A DNA stretch of 64,000 nt from Carnegiea gigantea. Its lineage: Eukaryota > Streptophyta > Magnoliopsida > Caryophyllales > Cactaceae. Below, in pieces: positions 33,894 through 45,915 of this stretch. The notes below the pieces were generated by a model. That model was not told where the DNA came from. It made no database searches and saw only the letters and a program-made list of their open reading frames with translations. The stretch's first letter is position 1, and each line of letters opens with the position of its first letter. The position numbers and the translations under genes are program-made. Location of the stretch: NCBI GenBank assembly GCA_029747015.1, contig JAKOGI010001557.1, positions 62,001 through 126,000 on the forward strand, in the 5' to 3' direction.

Positions 33894-33944
33894 GAGCCAT
33901 CCTTATCATCTATCATCACATCTATGGGGAATTTCCTCCTTCAG
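33894..33944 (+). pseudogene. helicase exon 11 (51 bp), micro-exon
   Basis: Acceptor ATTGTAG and donor GTTCAG. It reads EPSLSSIITSMGNFLLQ, 17 whole codons. This aligns with the family block E-SIS-VITSVANM-PQ that lies between LVHR (exon 10) and KYLLE (exon 12). It is short and somewhat diverged, but its position, phase and both splice sites fit. Confidence 0.72.
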
Positions 33945-34381
33945 GTTCAGTTCTGTACATCTCCGTCACTGATACTTGCCGTTAAAACATGGTTAATGCT
34001 GTTGCAGTATAATTGGTATGTGACGGTTATGCATCAACCACATTGTTTTTTGATGGTTGAGGCACCTGCGGGTGAACTACAAGGTTTTGAGTGATGAAGG
34101 AATGGGGTGTGGAATTTGAGAATATACCAAAGGAATTGACCTTTTATGAGCTTTTTTCATTTATCTGTTGGTAACCAGGTAATGCGTGAAGATAAACAAG
34201 CAAAAGAATTAGACATGAATTAAATCTCCATTCTTGCATGGACAAATTCGAAGGATTAGAAGACGCACTTCGTAGGCTTGGTAGACAGCATTGCCAATGT
34301 TCAAGATAGAAGCTTACAACAACATACCACGGAATCGAACTATTTATAAGCATTTAGGGATTGGAAACAAGAAAATCCACT
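33945..34381. other. intron between exon 11 and the CACTA element
   Basis: I see nothing coding here. The last bases AATCCACT abut the CACTA terminus. Confidence 0.5.
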
Positions 34382-34733
34382 CACTACTTAAAAATCTGAT
34401 TTTTCCGACGGAATTTTCGACTGAAAAAGTAACTTTTTCGGTCGGAAAAATGATTTTCCGATGGAATAGCTGACCAAAAGGCGCCGTCGGAATAAAGCGG
34501 GTCGGGAACAGTTTCCGACCGAATATACCATTCCGTCGGCACTGGTCCAATGGACAACAGAGACTGCTGGGAGCGGATTCCGACGGAGTCCCGACGGAAA
34601 ATTTGCATGCGACGGCCAAAAGGTCGTCGGCTCCCTGGCCTCAATTTTTGAAAAAAAACCCCCAAAAAATAAATTTCCATTGGAAATCCGTCTGGAATCC
34701 GTCGTTGATAGTCGAAAAATCCGTCGGAATTTT
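34382..34733 (-). repeat. CACTA left terminus and subterminal repeats
   Basis: Many copies of TCCGACGG, TTCCGAC and CGTCGG in both orientations. The minus-strand open frames in this zone are by-products of these repeats. Confidence 0.8.
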
Positions 34734-37712
34734 TTAGATTTTTTTTTTAAAAAATGGGCACCTTGAGCCAGCCCAAAACTACAATTTACACAAAACCTGC
34801 AAATCCAATATTTACAACCACCACACATGGTACTTCAATCAGAACTATGTAACCACCACACGTGGTTACATTCATTCAACAAGTACAAATATTCATTTGC
34901 ACACAAACTTATCGACATTCTAACTAATTCCGAAAGTAACTATCACACATGATTACTTCCATTCAACAATATAATTAGAAACTGTTTGTAATAGCCCGAT
35001 CCTAAATCATGTTTATATATTTAATTAAGTTGTGTTATTAATTTTTCACATTTATTTATCTCATTTAATCATTCCAATTGGGAAAATTTATTTTGAGCCC
35101 CACTTTGCAATTCGAGTTTCATTTACCGTAAGAATTTCGGATGAATCGATAATAGGCCCTGATAAATATGACTAAGCAATAAATTATTTTTTATAATATC
35201 ACAAAAAAAGAAATCTAAGTTTTAACCATGCAAAAACTTGGGCAAAAATTCATTAAGTTTGGCCCAATCTATTTGGGCCCGGTTTGCGGCCCGATTCATT
35301 TTGTGCTCAAATTTTGGCCCAAAAATTTGAGTTTACTTAAATTAAGTTAAGCACTACTATTTGCACCCAATTATAATTAGCAAAAGATATTTTTGGGGAC
35401 TCAAAATTTGAGCCAAGTATTTATTTGATTCATTTGCAACCAAGTAAAAACTCAAGCACAAAACACCAAGGCTCTTTCCTCTCTCCTTCTCTACTGATTT
35501 GGCCAGCCCCTTGCTGCCCACCCACCACAGCCGCCAGCTCCACCACCACAGTCGTTGACCATCATCCCATCAACCACCATCAACCACCCAAACACCTCCG
35601 ACATCAAGCAACATCTCCATCTCTCCATTTTGATCACTAAGCAAGGTAAAAACCCTAACCTAATGAAGTTTAGTTTTGGATTTTTATGTTGGATTTGATT
35701 ATTGATCATGTTATTTTGATAATAACAAGATTTATTTTGATGTTTTATTGGTTGGATCATCTTGAAAACAAGTAATGTTTGAAGTTGTCCATGATCATGT
35801 AAGTTTAGGTGGTGATGATGGATTTTGATTGTTTTAAATGAGATTTTGTGATCTTTGATATTGATAATGAGTATAAAGATGTTTATGGTAATTCATATAA
35901 GTTAGAGGTTGATTTTAGTGGGTGGTTATGTGAAGAAAAGATTGAAAAATGTGATTATTGAGCAGTAAACATACCTAAAGCAAGGGTCATTGCGGGAGAA
36001 AACTGGTATTAATTGGCACATCAAAAATTTATGAATTTTGGTGTAACGATAGCTTGATGAGCTAGCTTTCAATAGGCTTTGGAATTACTCAATTTCGAGT
36101 TTTGTGGACAAAGTTATGATCAATTTACTGAAGACTATGCAGAATACATCGAAACTGGGAGCATTTGAAAACAGGGGAATTTGCGGAAAAACTGGTATTG
36201 ATCGGGTCATTGAAAAATTGTGATTTTTGGTATGTGATAGGTCAATGAGTTATATTTCAAATACCTTTTGAATCATCTTAATCCGAATTCTGTGGAAAAC
36301 GTTACAGTCGTTTTGCTACGACTGCGCAGATTTAACTGAAATTATGCACGTCTGTGTTCTACCCTAATTTAAGGGACTTTACTATGTGAATTATGCTTTG
36401 TGTCCTAAATAAAAGTTTTAATGGATATTATAAGCTTTTCATATTAGGATTTTACGTTTTAGTTGGAGGTTAGAAGTGAAAGATATAGATTTTCTAATGC
36501 AAACCATCAAGCGGTAACATGAGTGAATACAGAAATCGTGACATTTGGAAATATTATCAGAAGTTTCTATATAATTATGAGTATTGCAAGGAAATTACAA
36601 GGTTTAGTGAGTTCAACAAGTTTGATTAGTGTATGAAAGCTTATTGGGTTGGGGAACCGAGTTAAATGAGCATGAAAATGAAATTTGAGAAGTAGGCAGA
36701 GTAATGACTCAAATCAGTGTCTATTGGACTCAGTTGGGGTTATTTGAACTTTTATAAACCTCACAACACCTTTCCTAACATTAAGCCTTTTATTATCCAT
36801 TTCAGAAGTATTACACTTTCCATTATCCATTTCAAAAATATCAGAAACTCATATTTCTTTTATATCAATTAAGATCTTTTCATTATCACCTCAATCATTC
36901 CAATGTGGTCTATTTTATTTCAATTTGTTGTATTTCAAGTTTAATAACCCTAATTGATTTATTTTTCAAATCATTTTATTGTAACTCATCTTATATTGAA
37001 TTATTGGAATTGTGAAAGCTTTTTACTTAATCAATTTCCATTCCAACGGGAGTAAATATTGTTTATAAACTGCATTTACCTATAATTATATTTCTTTAGC
37101 AGAATCGGGGCCTAGTCTATCGTTTCCATTGCGCATAAGTATTATCAAGTGAAATATCATTTTAAAGATTTCAGGTACGTCCATTGCCTGTATCTTTGAA
37201 AATCAGAGTGTATTTATCAACGTTATCATGTTTTGGTAAGTACATCGACGAATTAGTTTACACAGTGATTTATCAGTTAATTAGTGACGCCATCAGTTAT
37301 CATCTACAGGGCATTCGCCCTTCAGTTACTCGCACGGCTTCAAGCCAGGTCCCCGATCGGCTTGATAGTATCCATAGATCGTAACAGTATCAAGGGGTTC
37401 ACTATCAGATAATAACTAGCGATGCAGTTTTACATCATCTCATTCACTATTTTAATTTAAAATGAATTACAAATTGGGCCCAGCCAGTATTTCAATGATC
37501 ATTTAACAATTCAGGAATGCATGTACTAAGTTTCGGCTCACAGTTCGAAATATTTTTTATGTTTTGTTTTAGGCAAATGCTCAGAGAATTGCCCTCATGC
37601 TAGCAAAGCAGCGGAAGAGAATAAGTTGAGTAAGGAAATCTGTATAAATCAGCGGTGATACAGTATATGCATACTTTAAAGCTGTATTTTGAATTCTTCG
37701 GTGTATGAGGAT
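34734..37712 (+). repeat. duplicate unit A: flank plus truncated chromovirus LTR
   Basis: About 2.98 kb, matching 37713-40691 at a constant offset of 2979 bp (for example LTR starts 34987 and 37966). It contains about 240 bp of flank (AAATGGGCACCTTGAGCC ...) and the first 2.7 kb of the LTR. It stops at GTAGATT, where the T-run and flank of unit B begin. Confidence 0.88.
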
Positions 37713-37965
37713 GTAGATTTTTTTTTTTAGAAATGGGCACCTTGAGCCAGCCCAAAACTACAATTTACACAAAACCTGTAAATCCAATATTTACAACCAC
37801 CACACGTGGTACATCAATCAGAACTATGTAATCACCGCATGTGGTTATATTCATTCAACAAGTACAAGTATTCATTTGCACACAAACTTATCGACATTCT
37901 AACTAATTCCGAAAGTAACCATCACACATGATTACTTTCATTCAATATTATAATTAGAAACTGTT

Positions 37966-40956
37966 TGTAATAACCCGACCCTAAATCATGTTTATTTATC
38001 TAATTAAGTTGTGTTATTAATTTTTCACATTTATTTATCTCATTTAATCATCTCAATTAGGAAAATTCATTTCGAGCCCCACTTTGCAATTCGAGTTTCA
38101 TTTACTGTAAGAATTTCGGATGAATTGATAATAGGCCCTGATAAATATGATTAAGCAATAAATTATTTTTTATAATGTCACAAAAAAAGAAATCTAAGTT
38201 TTAACCATGCAAAAACTTGGGCAAAAGTTCGTCAAGTTTGGCCTAATCTATTTGGGCCCGGTTTGCGGCTCGATTCATTTTATGCTCAAATTTTGGCTCA
38301 AAAATTTAAATTTACTTAAATTAAGTTAAGCACTATCATTTGCACCTAATTATAATTAGCAAAAGATATTTTTGGGGACTCAAAATTTGAGTCAAGTATT
38401 TATTTGATTCATTTGCAACCAAGTAAAAACTCAAGCACAAAACACCAAGGCTCTTTTCTCTCTCCTTCTCTACTGATTTGGCCAGCCCCTTGTTGCCCAC
38501 CCACCGCAACCACTAGCTCCACCACCACAGCCGCCGACCATCATCCCATCAACCACCATCAACCACCCAAACACATCTGACATCAAGCAACATCTCCATC
38601 TCTCCATTTTGATCACTAAGCAAGGTAAAAACCCTAACTTAATCAAGTTTAGTTTTGGATTTTTATGTTGGATTTGATTATTGATCATGTTATTTTGATA
38701 AGAACAAGATTTATTTTGATGTTTTATTGGTTGGATCATCTTGAAAACAAGTAATGTTTGAAGTTGTTCATGATCATGTAAGTTTAGGTGGTGATGACGG
38801 ATTTTGATTGTTTTAAACGAGATTTTGTGATCTTTGGTATTGATAATGAGTATAAAGATGTTTATGGTAATTCATATAAGTTAGAGGTTGATTTTAGTGG
38901 GTCGTTATGTGAAGAAAAGATTGAAAAATGTGATTATTGAGCAGTAAACAGACCTGAATCAGGGGTCATTGCGGGAGAAAACTGATATTAATTGGCACAT
39001 CAAAAATTTATGAATTTTGGTGTATAGATAGCTTGATGAGCTAGCTTTCAATAGGCTTTGGAATTACTCAATTTTGAGTTTTGTGGACAAAGTTATGATC
39101 AATTTACTGAAAACTACGCAGAATACATCGAAACTGGGAGCATTTGAAAACAGGGGAATTTGCGGAAAAACTGGTATTGATTGGGTCATTGAAAAATTGT
39201 GATTTTTGGTATGTGGATAGGTCAATGAGTTATATTTCAAATACCTTTTGAATCATCTTAATCCGAGTTCTGTGAAAAACGTTATAGTCGTTTTGCTACG
39301 ACTGCGCAGATTGAACTAAAATTATGCACGTCTGTGTTCTACCCTAATTTAAGGGACTTTACTATGTGAATCATGCTTTGTATCCTAAATAAAAGTTTTA
39401 ATGGACATTATAAGCTTTTCATATTAGGGTTTTACATTTTAGTTAGAGGTTAGAAGTGAAAGATATTGATTTTCTAATGCAAACCATCAAGCGGTAACAT
39501 GAGTGAATACAGAAATCTTGACATTTGGAAATATTATCAGAAGTTTCTATATAATTATGAGTATTGCAAGAAAATTACAAGGTTTAGTGAGTTCAACAAG
39601 TTTGATTAGTGTATGAAAGCTTATTTGGGTTGGGAAACCGAGTTAAATGAGCATGAAAATAAAATTTGAGAAGTGGGCAGAGTAATGACTCAAATCAGTG
39701 TCTATTGGACTCAGTTGGGGTTATTTGAACTTTTATAAACCTCACAACACCTTTCCTAACATTAAGCCTTTTATTATCCATTTCAGAAGCATTACACTTT
39801 TCATTATCCGTTTCAAAAATATCAGAAACTCATATTTCTTTTATATCAATTAAGATCTTTTCATTATCACCTCAATCATTCCAATTTGGTCTATTTTGTT
39901 TCGATTTGTTGTATTTCAAGATCAATAACCCTAATTGATTTATTTTTCAAATCATTTTGTTGTAACTTATCTTATATTAAATTATTGGAATTGTGGAAGC
40001 TTTTTGCCTAATCAATTTCCATTACAACGGGAGTAAATATTGTTTACTAACTGCATTTACCTATAATTATATTTCTTTAGCAGAATCGGGGCCTAGTCTA
40101 TTGTTTCCATTATGCATAAGTATTATCAAGTGAAATATCATTTTAAAGATTTCAGGTACGTCCATTGCCTGTATCTTTAAAAATCAGAGTGTATTTATCA
40201 ACGTTATCATGTTTTGATAAGTACATCAATGAATTAGTTTACACAGTGATTTATCAGTTAATTAGTGACCCTATCAGTTATCATCTATAGGGCATTCGCC
40301 CTTCAGTTACTCGCACGGCTTCAGGCCAGGTCCCCGATCGGCTTGGCAGGTGTACACCTATCCATAGATCGTGGCAGTATTAAGGGATTCACTATCAGAT
40401 AATAACCAGCGATGCAGTTTTACATCATCTCATTCACTATTTGAATTTGAAATGAATTACAAATTGGGCCCAACCAGTATTTCAATGATCATTGAACAAT
40501 TCAGGAATGTATGTACTGAGCTTTGGCTCACAGTTCGAAATATTTTTTATGTTTTGTTTTAGGCAAATGCTCAGAGAATTGCCCTCATGCTAGCAAAGCA
40601 GCGGAAGAGAATAAGTTGAGTAAGGAAATTTGTATAAATCAGTGGTCATACAGTATATGCATACTTTAAAGTTGTATTTTGAATTCTTCGGTGTATGAGA
40701 ATGTAGATTACATGGTGAATTATCTTACAATGGTTTATAAACCTTACATTGGCTAACACTTGATTGTGAATGGATGATCATGTGTGAATGTGTATGGTTG
40801 AGGTGACGCTTAACTATGTTATTCCAGGACACATACTTCAGGCCTTGTCCCTTGGGATGGCGGTAACGCCCCTATCATTGGATTTATCATATTACAATTG
40901 AGTGATTTATTAAGGAGAATATAAACAGCGAAACATGTTTAATTTGGGGCGTTACA
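37966..40956 (+). repeat. 5' LTR of chromovirus 2 (2991 bp, complete)
   Basis: TGTAATAACCC ... GGGGCGTTACA. Its first 2.7 kb are duplicated upstream in unit A. Confidence 0.9.
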
Positions 40957-40960
40957 AATT

Positions 40961-40973
40961 TGGTATCAGGGCC
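40961..40973 (+). other. primer binding site, chromovirus 2
   Basis: TGGTATCAGGGCC, 4 bp after the LTR; one mismatch (A to G) from the usual initiator Met-tRNA complement. Confidence 0.8.
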
Positions 40974-43900
40974 AGGTTGAGATTTTCTTTATGGGATATG
41001 GAGTATGGAGTTAAGATATTGAGAAATTTGGTTAGTGAGGAATGAAGATTATTATGATATCATTGGAGATTTGCGACACTGGTAATATCTGCTTATCTCA
41101 CACATATTCTACTCGTATATTCTTCTTTATCAGATGGATCCATATAAAGTATATATAGTTTGATCTCAAGTAGCAGATTTGACGGAGATTTTGAATAATA
41201 AGTTGAAGGTGCTCCAATGTATTTAGGTAAGTATGGTACTATAAGCCACCCATCTGAATGGTATGACATCCTTTTAGCTGAAATTATTTATTTTTGGGAT
41301 GTACACCCTTGTACTCCAGTGCGTATGGCCCGTAGAGTTGTGGTGTCTAGTGTGTAGCCGTTGAACTTGATTTGATATCCTTTTACACTTCTATTCAATG
41401 CAGGGGATGTGACGTAAGGTTTTAAGCGTAGAAAATGGCCAGTTTGCAGGCAAAACTCTGTCCGTTTCGCCCCAGAAATTTCAGAATCACTAACACTCGT
41501 AGCCCTAGGACTGGAGGTTGTTACAGATGTGTCCTATGAAAGGCTCTTGACTCATTTTGAGGTTAAATGCATAGGGAAAATCAAGTATGGGCAGAATATA
41601 CAAGTTTTATCAACTTGGTAGTTTTGATTAGTGCACAAGGTCCAACTTTGAGATAACTTTTGTCCATGGTGACTATGATTTACACAAGGATGTTCCATCC
41701 TAACTTTAAGTTTTAGGATATATCATTCATATGAAACAAGTTTCAAGTGGATTGCAGGTCATTTGGTTCTTCAAAACTGTTAGACAAGTCAAAATCTGTA
41801 AATTGCTCAGAATCCTAATGCAGAAGGTCTGAGTTTAGTCCAATTACAGCCTATGAATTCCATTAGATAGAGATGCTTTAGTTATTTTATGTCAAGCTAC
41901 AAAAAGTAAGCTTTCCAATGACCCATATTGCAGCATATTTGGAGACCAGTGGCTAATGAAATTTAGCCTAGAAGTCTGATGGTACAGATTGTTCAAGTCA
42001 GTGGATACATACAACTTTGAGCTTATATTTCCTCATATTATGGGTGTCATTTTGTGCATTTCTTGGATCCAAGTGGCAATTACTTCAATATGCTTCATTG
42101 ATTACAGATATTTTCTTCTGTAACTCATGAATTTCATCTAAGTGAGCTATATGGGGGGTTCTTGATGTAATATCCCCTGAATTATAGGATTTTGGAGAGG
42201 CTTGTTCTCTGGTACATAAGTTTTGAAACCATTAACTATCGACGATTCCATACAAGAGAAACCAAGGACACATTAGAGAGACATTTTGCTTCAGTCCATT
42301 GCAATTCAAGACCTGCTTAAATTGCTCAAACTCTTGCAAGCAGTCCATTCACTCCACCTCCATTTGTGAAGTAGACATTACTCTAGAAAATATTTCGTTG
42401 CACCTTCTGGTAACATACCATCTGCCATTGCCCTTGTTGGATTATCAACTGTTGGATACTCCTCACTTTGACCAGGGGCTTCATATTTTTGTCTTCATGG
42501 CATCTCCCTATCAAGTTGCATTATCATTCACTCTCATATTACATCTTCATCAGTTCTGGTCATCTTTTCCTATTTTTAAGAGCCCAATTGCTGCTAGTAG
42601 CTAGTTTATGATTGGGATGCACCCATGTCAATAGATGATAATTTTGTAGCACGTTTGAACAAAAGGTAGATTTTAACTACGCTTTTTATAGGGGTTAATT
42701 AGTGCCCAACTTATGGAACCCATTGCTAAGGGAAACGCAATGTGCCTACCTTTTTGGCTGATTTAATCTAAGTTCCCTGTGGAAGACCACTTGCATAAAG
42801 TTTAAGTGGACAATCAAAATCTTTGTCATGCATTTGGACTGCGTCAGTGAGAAATTTTGATGGGTTACTGCCCTTTGGAAAAATATCTTCAGCTGATTCA
42901 TACTAAAGGACTCTAGAATGGAAAGTATGACCCAGTGAAACCTGAAGAATCGATTCGAGGAATGGAGAAAATCTTCACTGTAGTAGAGGTTCCAGAGGAT
43001 AATAGGTGAACATTGAAACATTTTATCTAACGGATGAAACCGATATTTGGTGGAACACTCTTACGAATAGGCTCTTAGGGCATGACTTCAGTTGGAGCTG
43101 ATTTGTGAAAGAACTAATTACACCGCTTCGAATTGCTAAGTGGAAACTAACAAATGCACGTGGTGTGGTAGCCCAAAGCACCTCATCGCTGCCTGCTCCC
43201 GAAGACTGAAGGCTGTAGACAAGGGCTCCCACCTCTAAGGCCCGCAGCTGTAGGAAGGTCGTAGGTGTTGAGCAAGAAGGGTACTACCACCTCGGGTGCG
43301 GTAGTTACTGGAACTCTCCTTTAATTTTGAAACCATTTTGTGTATTGATTGATTCAGTTGCCACTCATTCATTTATATTCACACGAGCTGCCATGCAAGT
43401 GAACCTTGAGAATAAGAAGGTAGAAACCAATTATGGAATCAAGTTGTCCAACGACTTTAGAGTTAAGTGTTCTACGTCTCATAAATTTATTTCAATTACT
43501 ATGGTGAGATAGTTTCCCCTGAAGTTCTGATTTAATTTGACTCGTCAGACTTTGATATCATTTTGGAAATGATCTGGTTGTGTACTTCTGGGGTCAAGAT
43601 AGGTTGTGACCCTAAGGTTATTTCAAGAGATGAACAAGGGAGAGAAATATGTTTTATGGTCAAAGAGAGGAAAAACCTTGTCCTTTAAATTCTTTTATGA
43701 AAACCAATGAGCTCTTATGTCAAGATAGGTTGAGATAGAGTTAATCCCTAATGCTCAACCTATCTCCAAAACCACGTATCGTATGGCCCCAATTGAGCTT
43801 AAAGAACTGAAGATTCAGTTAGAGAAGTCATTATAGAAGGGATTTATCATACCACGCGTGTCACCATGGGGTGCCCCAATTCTATTTGTAAAAAAGAAGA

Positions 43901-45900
43901 ATGGAACCTGGAGGTTATGTATTGATTTCAGAGAGCTGAACAAGATCACCATCAAAAACACAGACCCATCCCCCTAAGTAGATGCCTTATTTGATCAACT
44001 GCAGGGAGCAAGAATCTGATCTAAGATTAATTTGAGGTCAAGGTACCATCAACTTAGGATTATACCTGAAGACATTCCCAAAACCACACTAAGGACCATG
44101 TTTGGGTAACTATGAATTCATTGTGATACCTTTTGGCCTAATAAATGGCCCTGCAGCCTTTATGGATCTTATGAATAGAGTTTCATACCCTATTTAGACA
44201 AGTTTGTGGTGGTGTTTATAAAAGACATCTTGAATTACTCTAAGGATAGAGATAAGCATATTGTTCATTTGAGATAGTGTTGCAGACCTTGAAGAGACAT
44301 TAATTATATAACAACGGCAAAAAGCATGAGCACTGATTAGAAGCAATGGTATTTATGGAGCATATGGCTTCAAGGAAGAGATTAAGGTTTATTTGCACAA
44401 GCTGAAAGCGGTTACAAAGTGCCCAACACCCACCAATGCACTAAGCCTAGAAACTATTTGAGTTTAGCATGGACTTATCAAGTTCAGGAAGGATTTGATA
44501 AATATTGTCTTCCCTGACCAATTTGTCGAAGCAAGCTACAAAGTTAGCAAGAAAATAAAATGGTGGCTTATGCCTTCTAACAACTCAAGTCTTTTGAGAA
44601 GAATTACCCTACCTATTTCCCTAGTTTTTGCATTGAAAATTAGAGATATTACTTATATGGGGTACCATGCAAGAATCAATACTGATCTTCAAAGCTTCAA
44701 GTACATCTTCATGCAGAAGAAGCTCAATCAGTTATGGTAGATCCAATGTCAACCAAGAAAGGAAAATGTTATGGCAGACGCCCTAAATAGGAAGGCACAA
44801 CATACCTTGAACGCTGTAGTGATTACGCAACTGAATCTTTTGAGAGAGCTTGAGGTCTTGGACATTCAATTAGTGTTGAACAGGAAGGTAAATGTTTAAT
44901 TGCCGGTACTTACCTTACAGCCCTCCCTGATAGAGGAAATTAGAGTGAATCAGGATCGTGATCATGAGCTCCAAAGAATAAAGCAAAATCTTGAGAAAGG
45001 GATTCAATTTCAATGGACTTTGTCATAGGATTCCCTCAGAGATAGTGTATGACCGAGATCAGAGATTTCAAGCCTGTTATGGCAAGCATTTCAAAGAGCC
45101 TTTAGAACTAGATTGAACTTTTACAGTTCTTATCATCCTGAAATAGATGGGCAAGCATTTAAAAATATCAATGGATCAACTCTTCTAAGTTGGAGCCTGT
45201 AGTGCTTCACGACCTACAACCAACATTTGCATTTGAAGAAAGTATGGAACTCCCAGTGGTCAGCGTTGTGATAGCACTAGCAGAGAATCCTTCATTAAAC
45301 ATCAGGACAAAATGACGGCAGGCATTGACAATAAATCATCTTATGGGTCATGAAGATCTTCTCCAGCATTTAATAAGATGACACATATTAGAAGATTCCT
45401 GAAAATATCCTATTGAAAGCGACAGAAATGCTATGTTGATAAAAGAAGGAGATTCCGGGACTTTCATGTATATAACAGGGTTTTTCAGAAAATTTCATCA
45501 ATTAAGGGTGTAAGAAAGTTTCACCCTATCAGTTCATTGAAAGGTCGAATTCCATAACTTGTCTACCAGATATGTCTATATAACTCAAACACGTGCATAA
45601 TGTGTTCTCTACCTCACAACTCAGGCAATACATTTCAAATCCTAACGACACCGTCATAACCAAATCCATTGCGGTCGTTGAGGGTCTTGAGTTTCAAGAG
45701 CACCCAATCTAGATATTAGATCTCAGGATTAAGCAGTTAAGCATTAAGCAGATATCTTTAGTCATATTACTTTGGACAAATCATACCTCCTCAGAAGTTA
45801 CTTGAGAAATTGAGGAAGAAATGAAAGCCAAGTATCCAGACTTATCTGAGTTAACCATGCAGGTTTTCATAAATTTCATAAGTTTCGAAAACGAAACTCT
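40974..45900 (+). pseudogene. heavily decayed gag-pol of chromovirus 2
   Basis: Gag: CCHC knuckle CTWCGSPKHLIAAC at 43155-43196. Protease: KPFCVLIDSVATHSFI (from 43327; Asp-Ser-Val in place of Asp-Ser-Gly). RT 43735-44260: [48 protein letters not shown]; the catalytic box reads FIKD, with the first Asp lost. Integrase is largely deleted (SMDFVIGFP directly before YDRDQRF). The chromodomain-like end reads EIEEEMKAKYPDL (about 45810-45850). About 41400-42700 is of unclear origin, with no pol similarity. Nearly every segment has stops. Confidence 0.8.
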
Positions 45901-45915
45901 TTAAGGAGGGAAGGC

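Noticed and set aside
34344..34828. Three overlapping minus-strand open frames rich in Arg, Ser and Pro
   Set aside because: They fall on the CACTA subterminal TCCGACGG repeats, and their similarity in several frames is a by-product of the repeat.
35425..35760. His/Thr/Pro-rich open frames, repeated at 38470-38739
   Set aside because: They lie in the chromovirus LTR and recur in each LTR copy; no conserved protein features.
42150..42190. TGTAATATCCCCTGA as the start of another LTR
   Set aside because: It resembles the chromovirus LTR start, but no matching second copy or end was found in the window.
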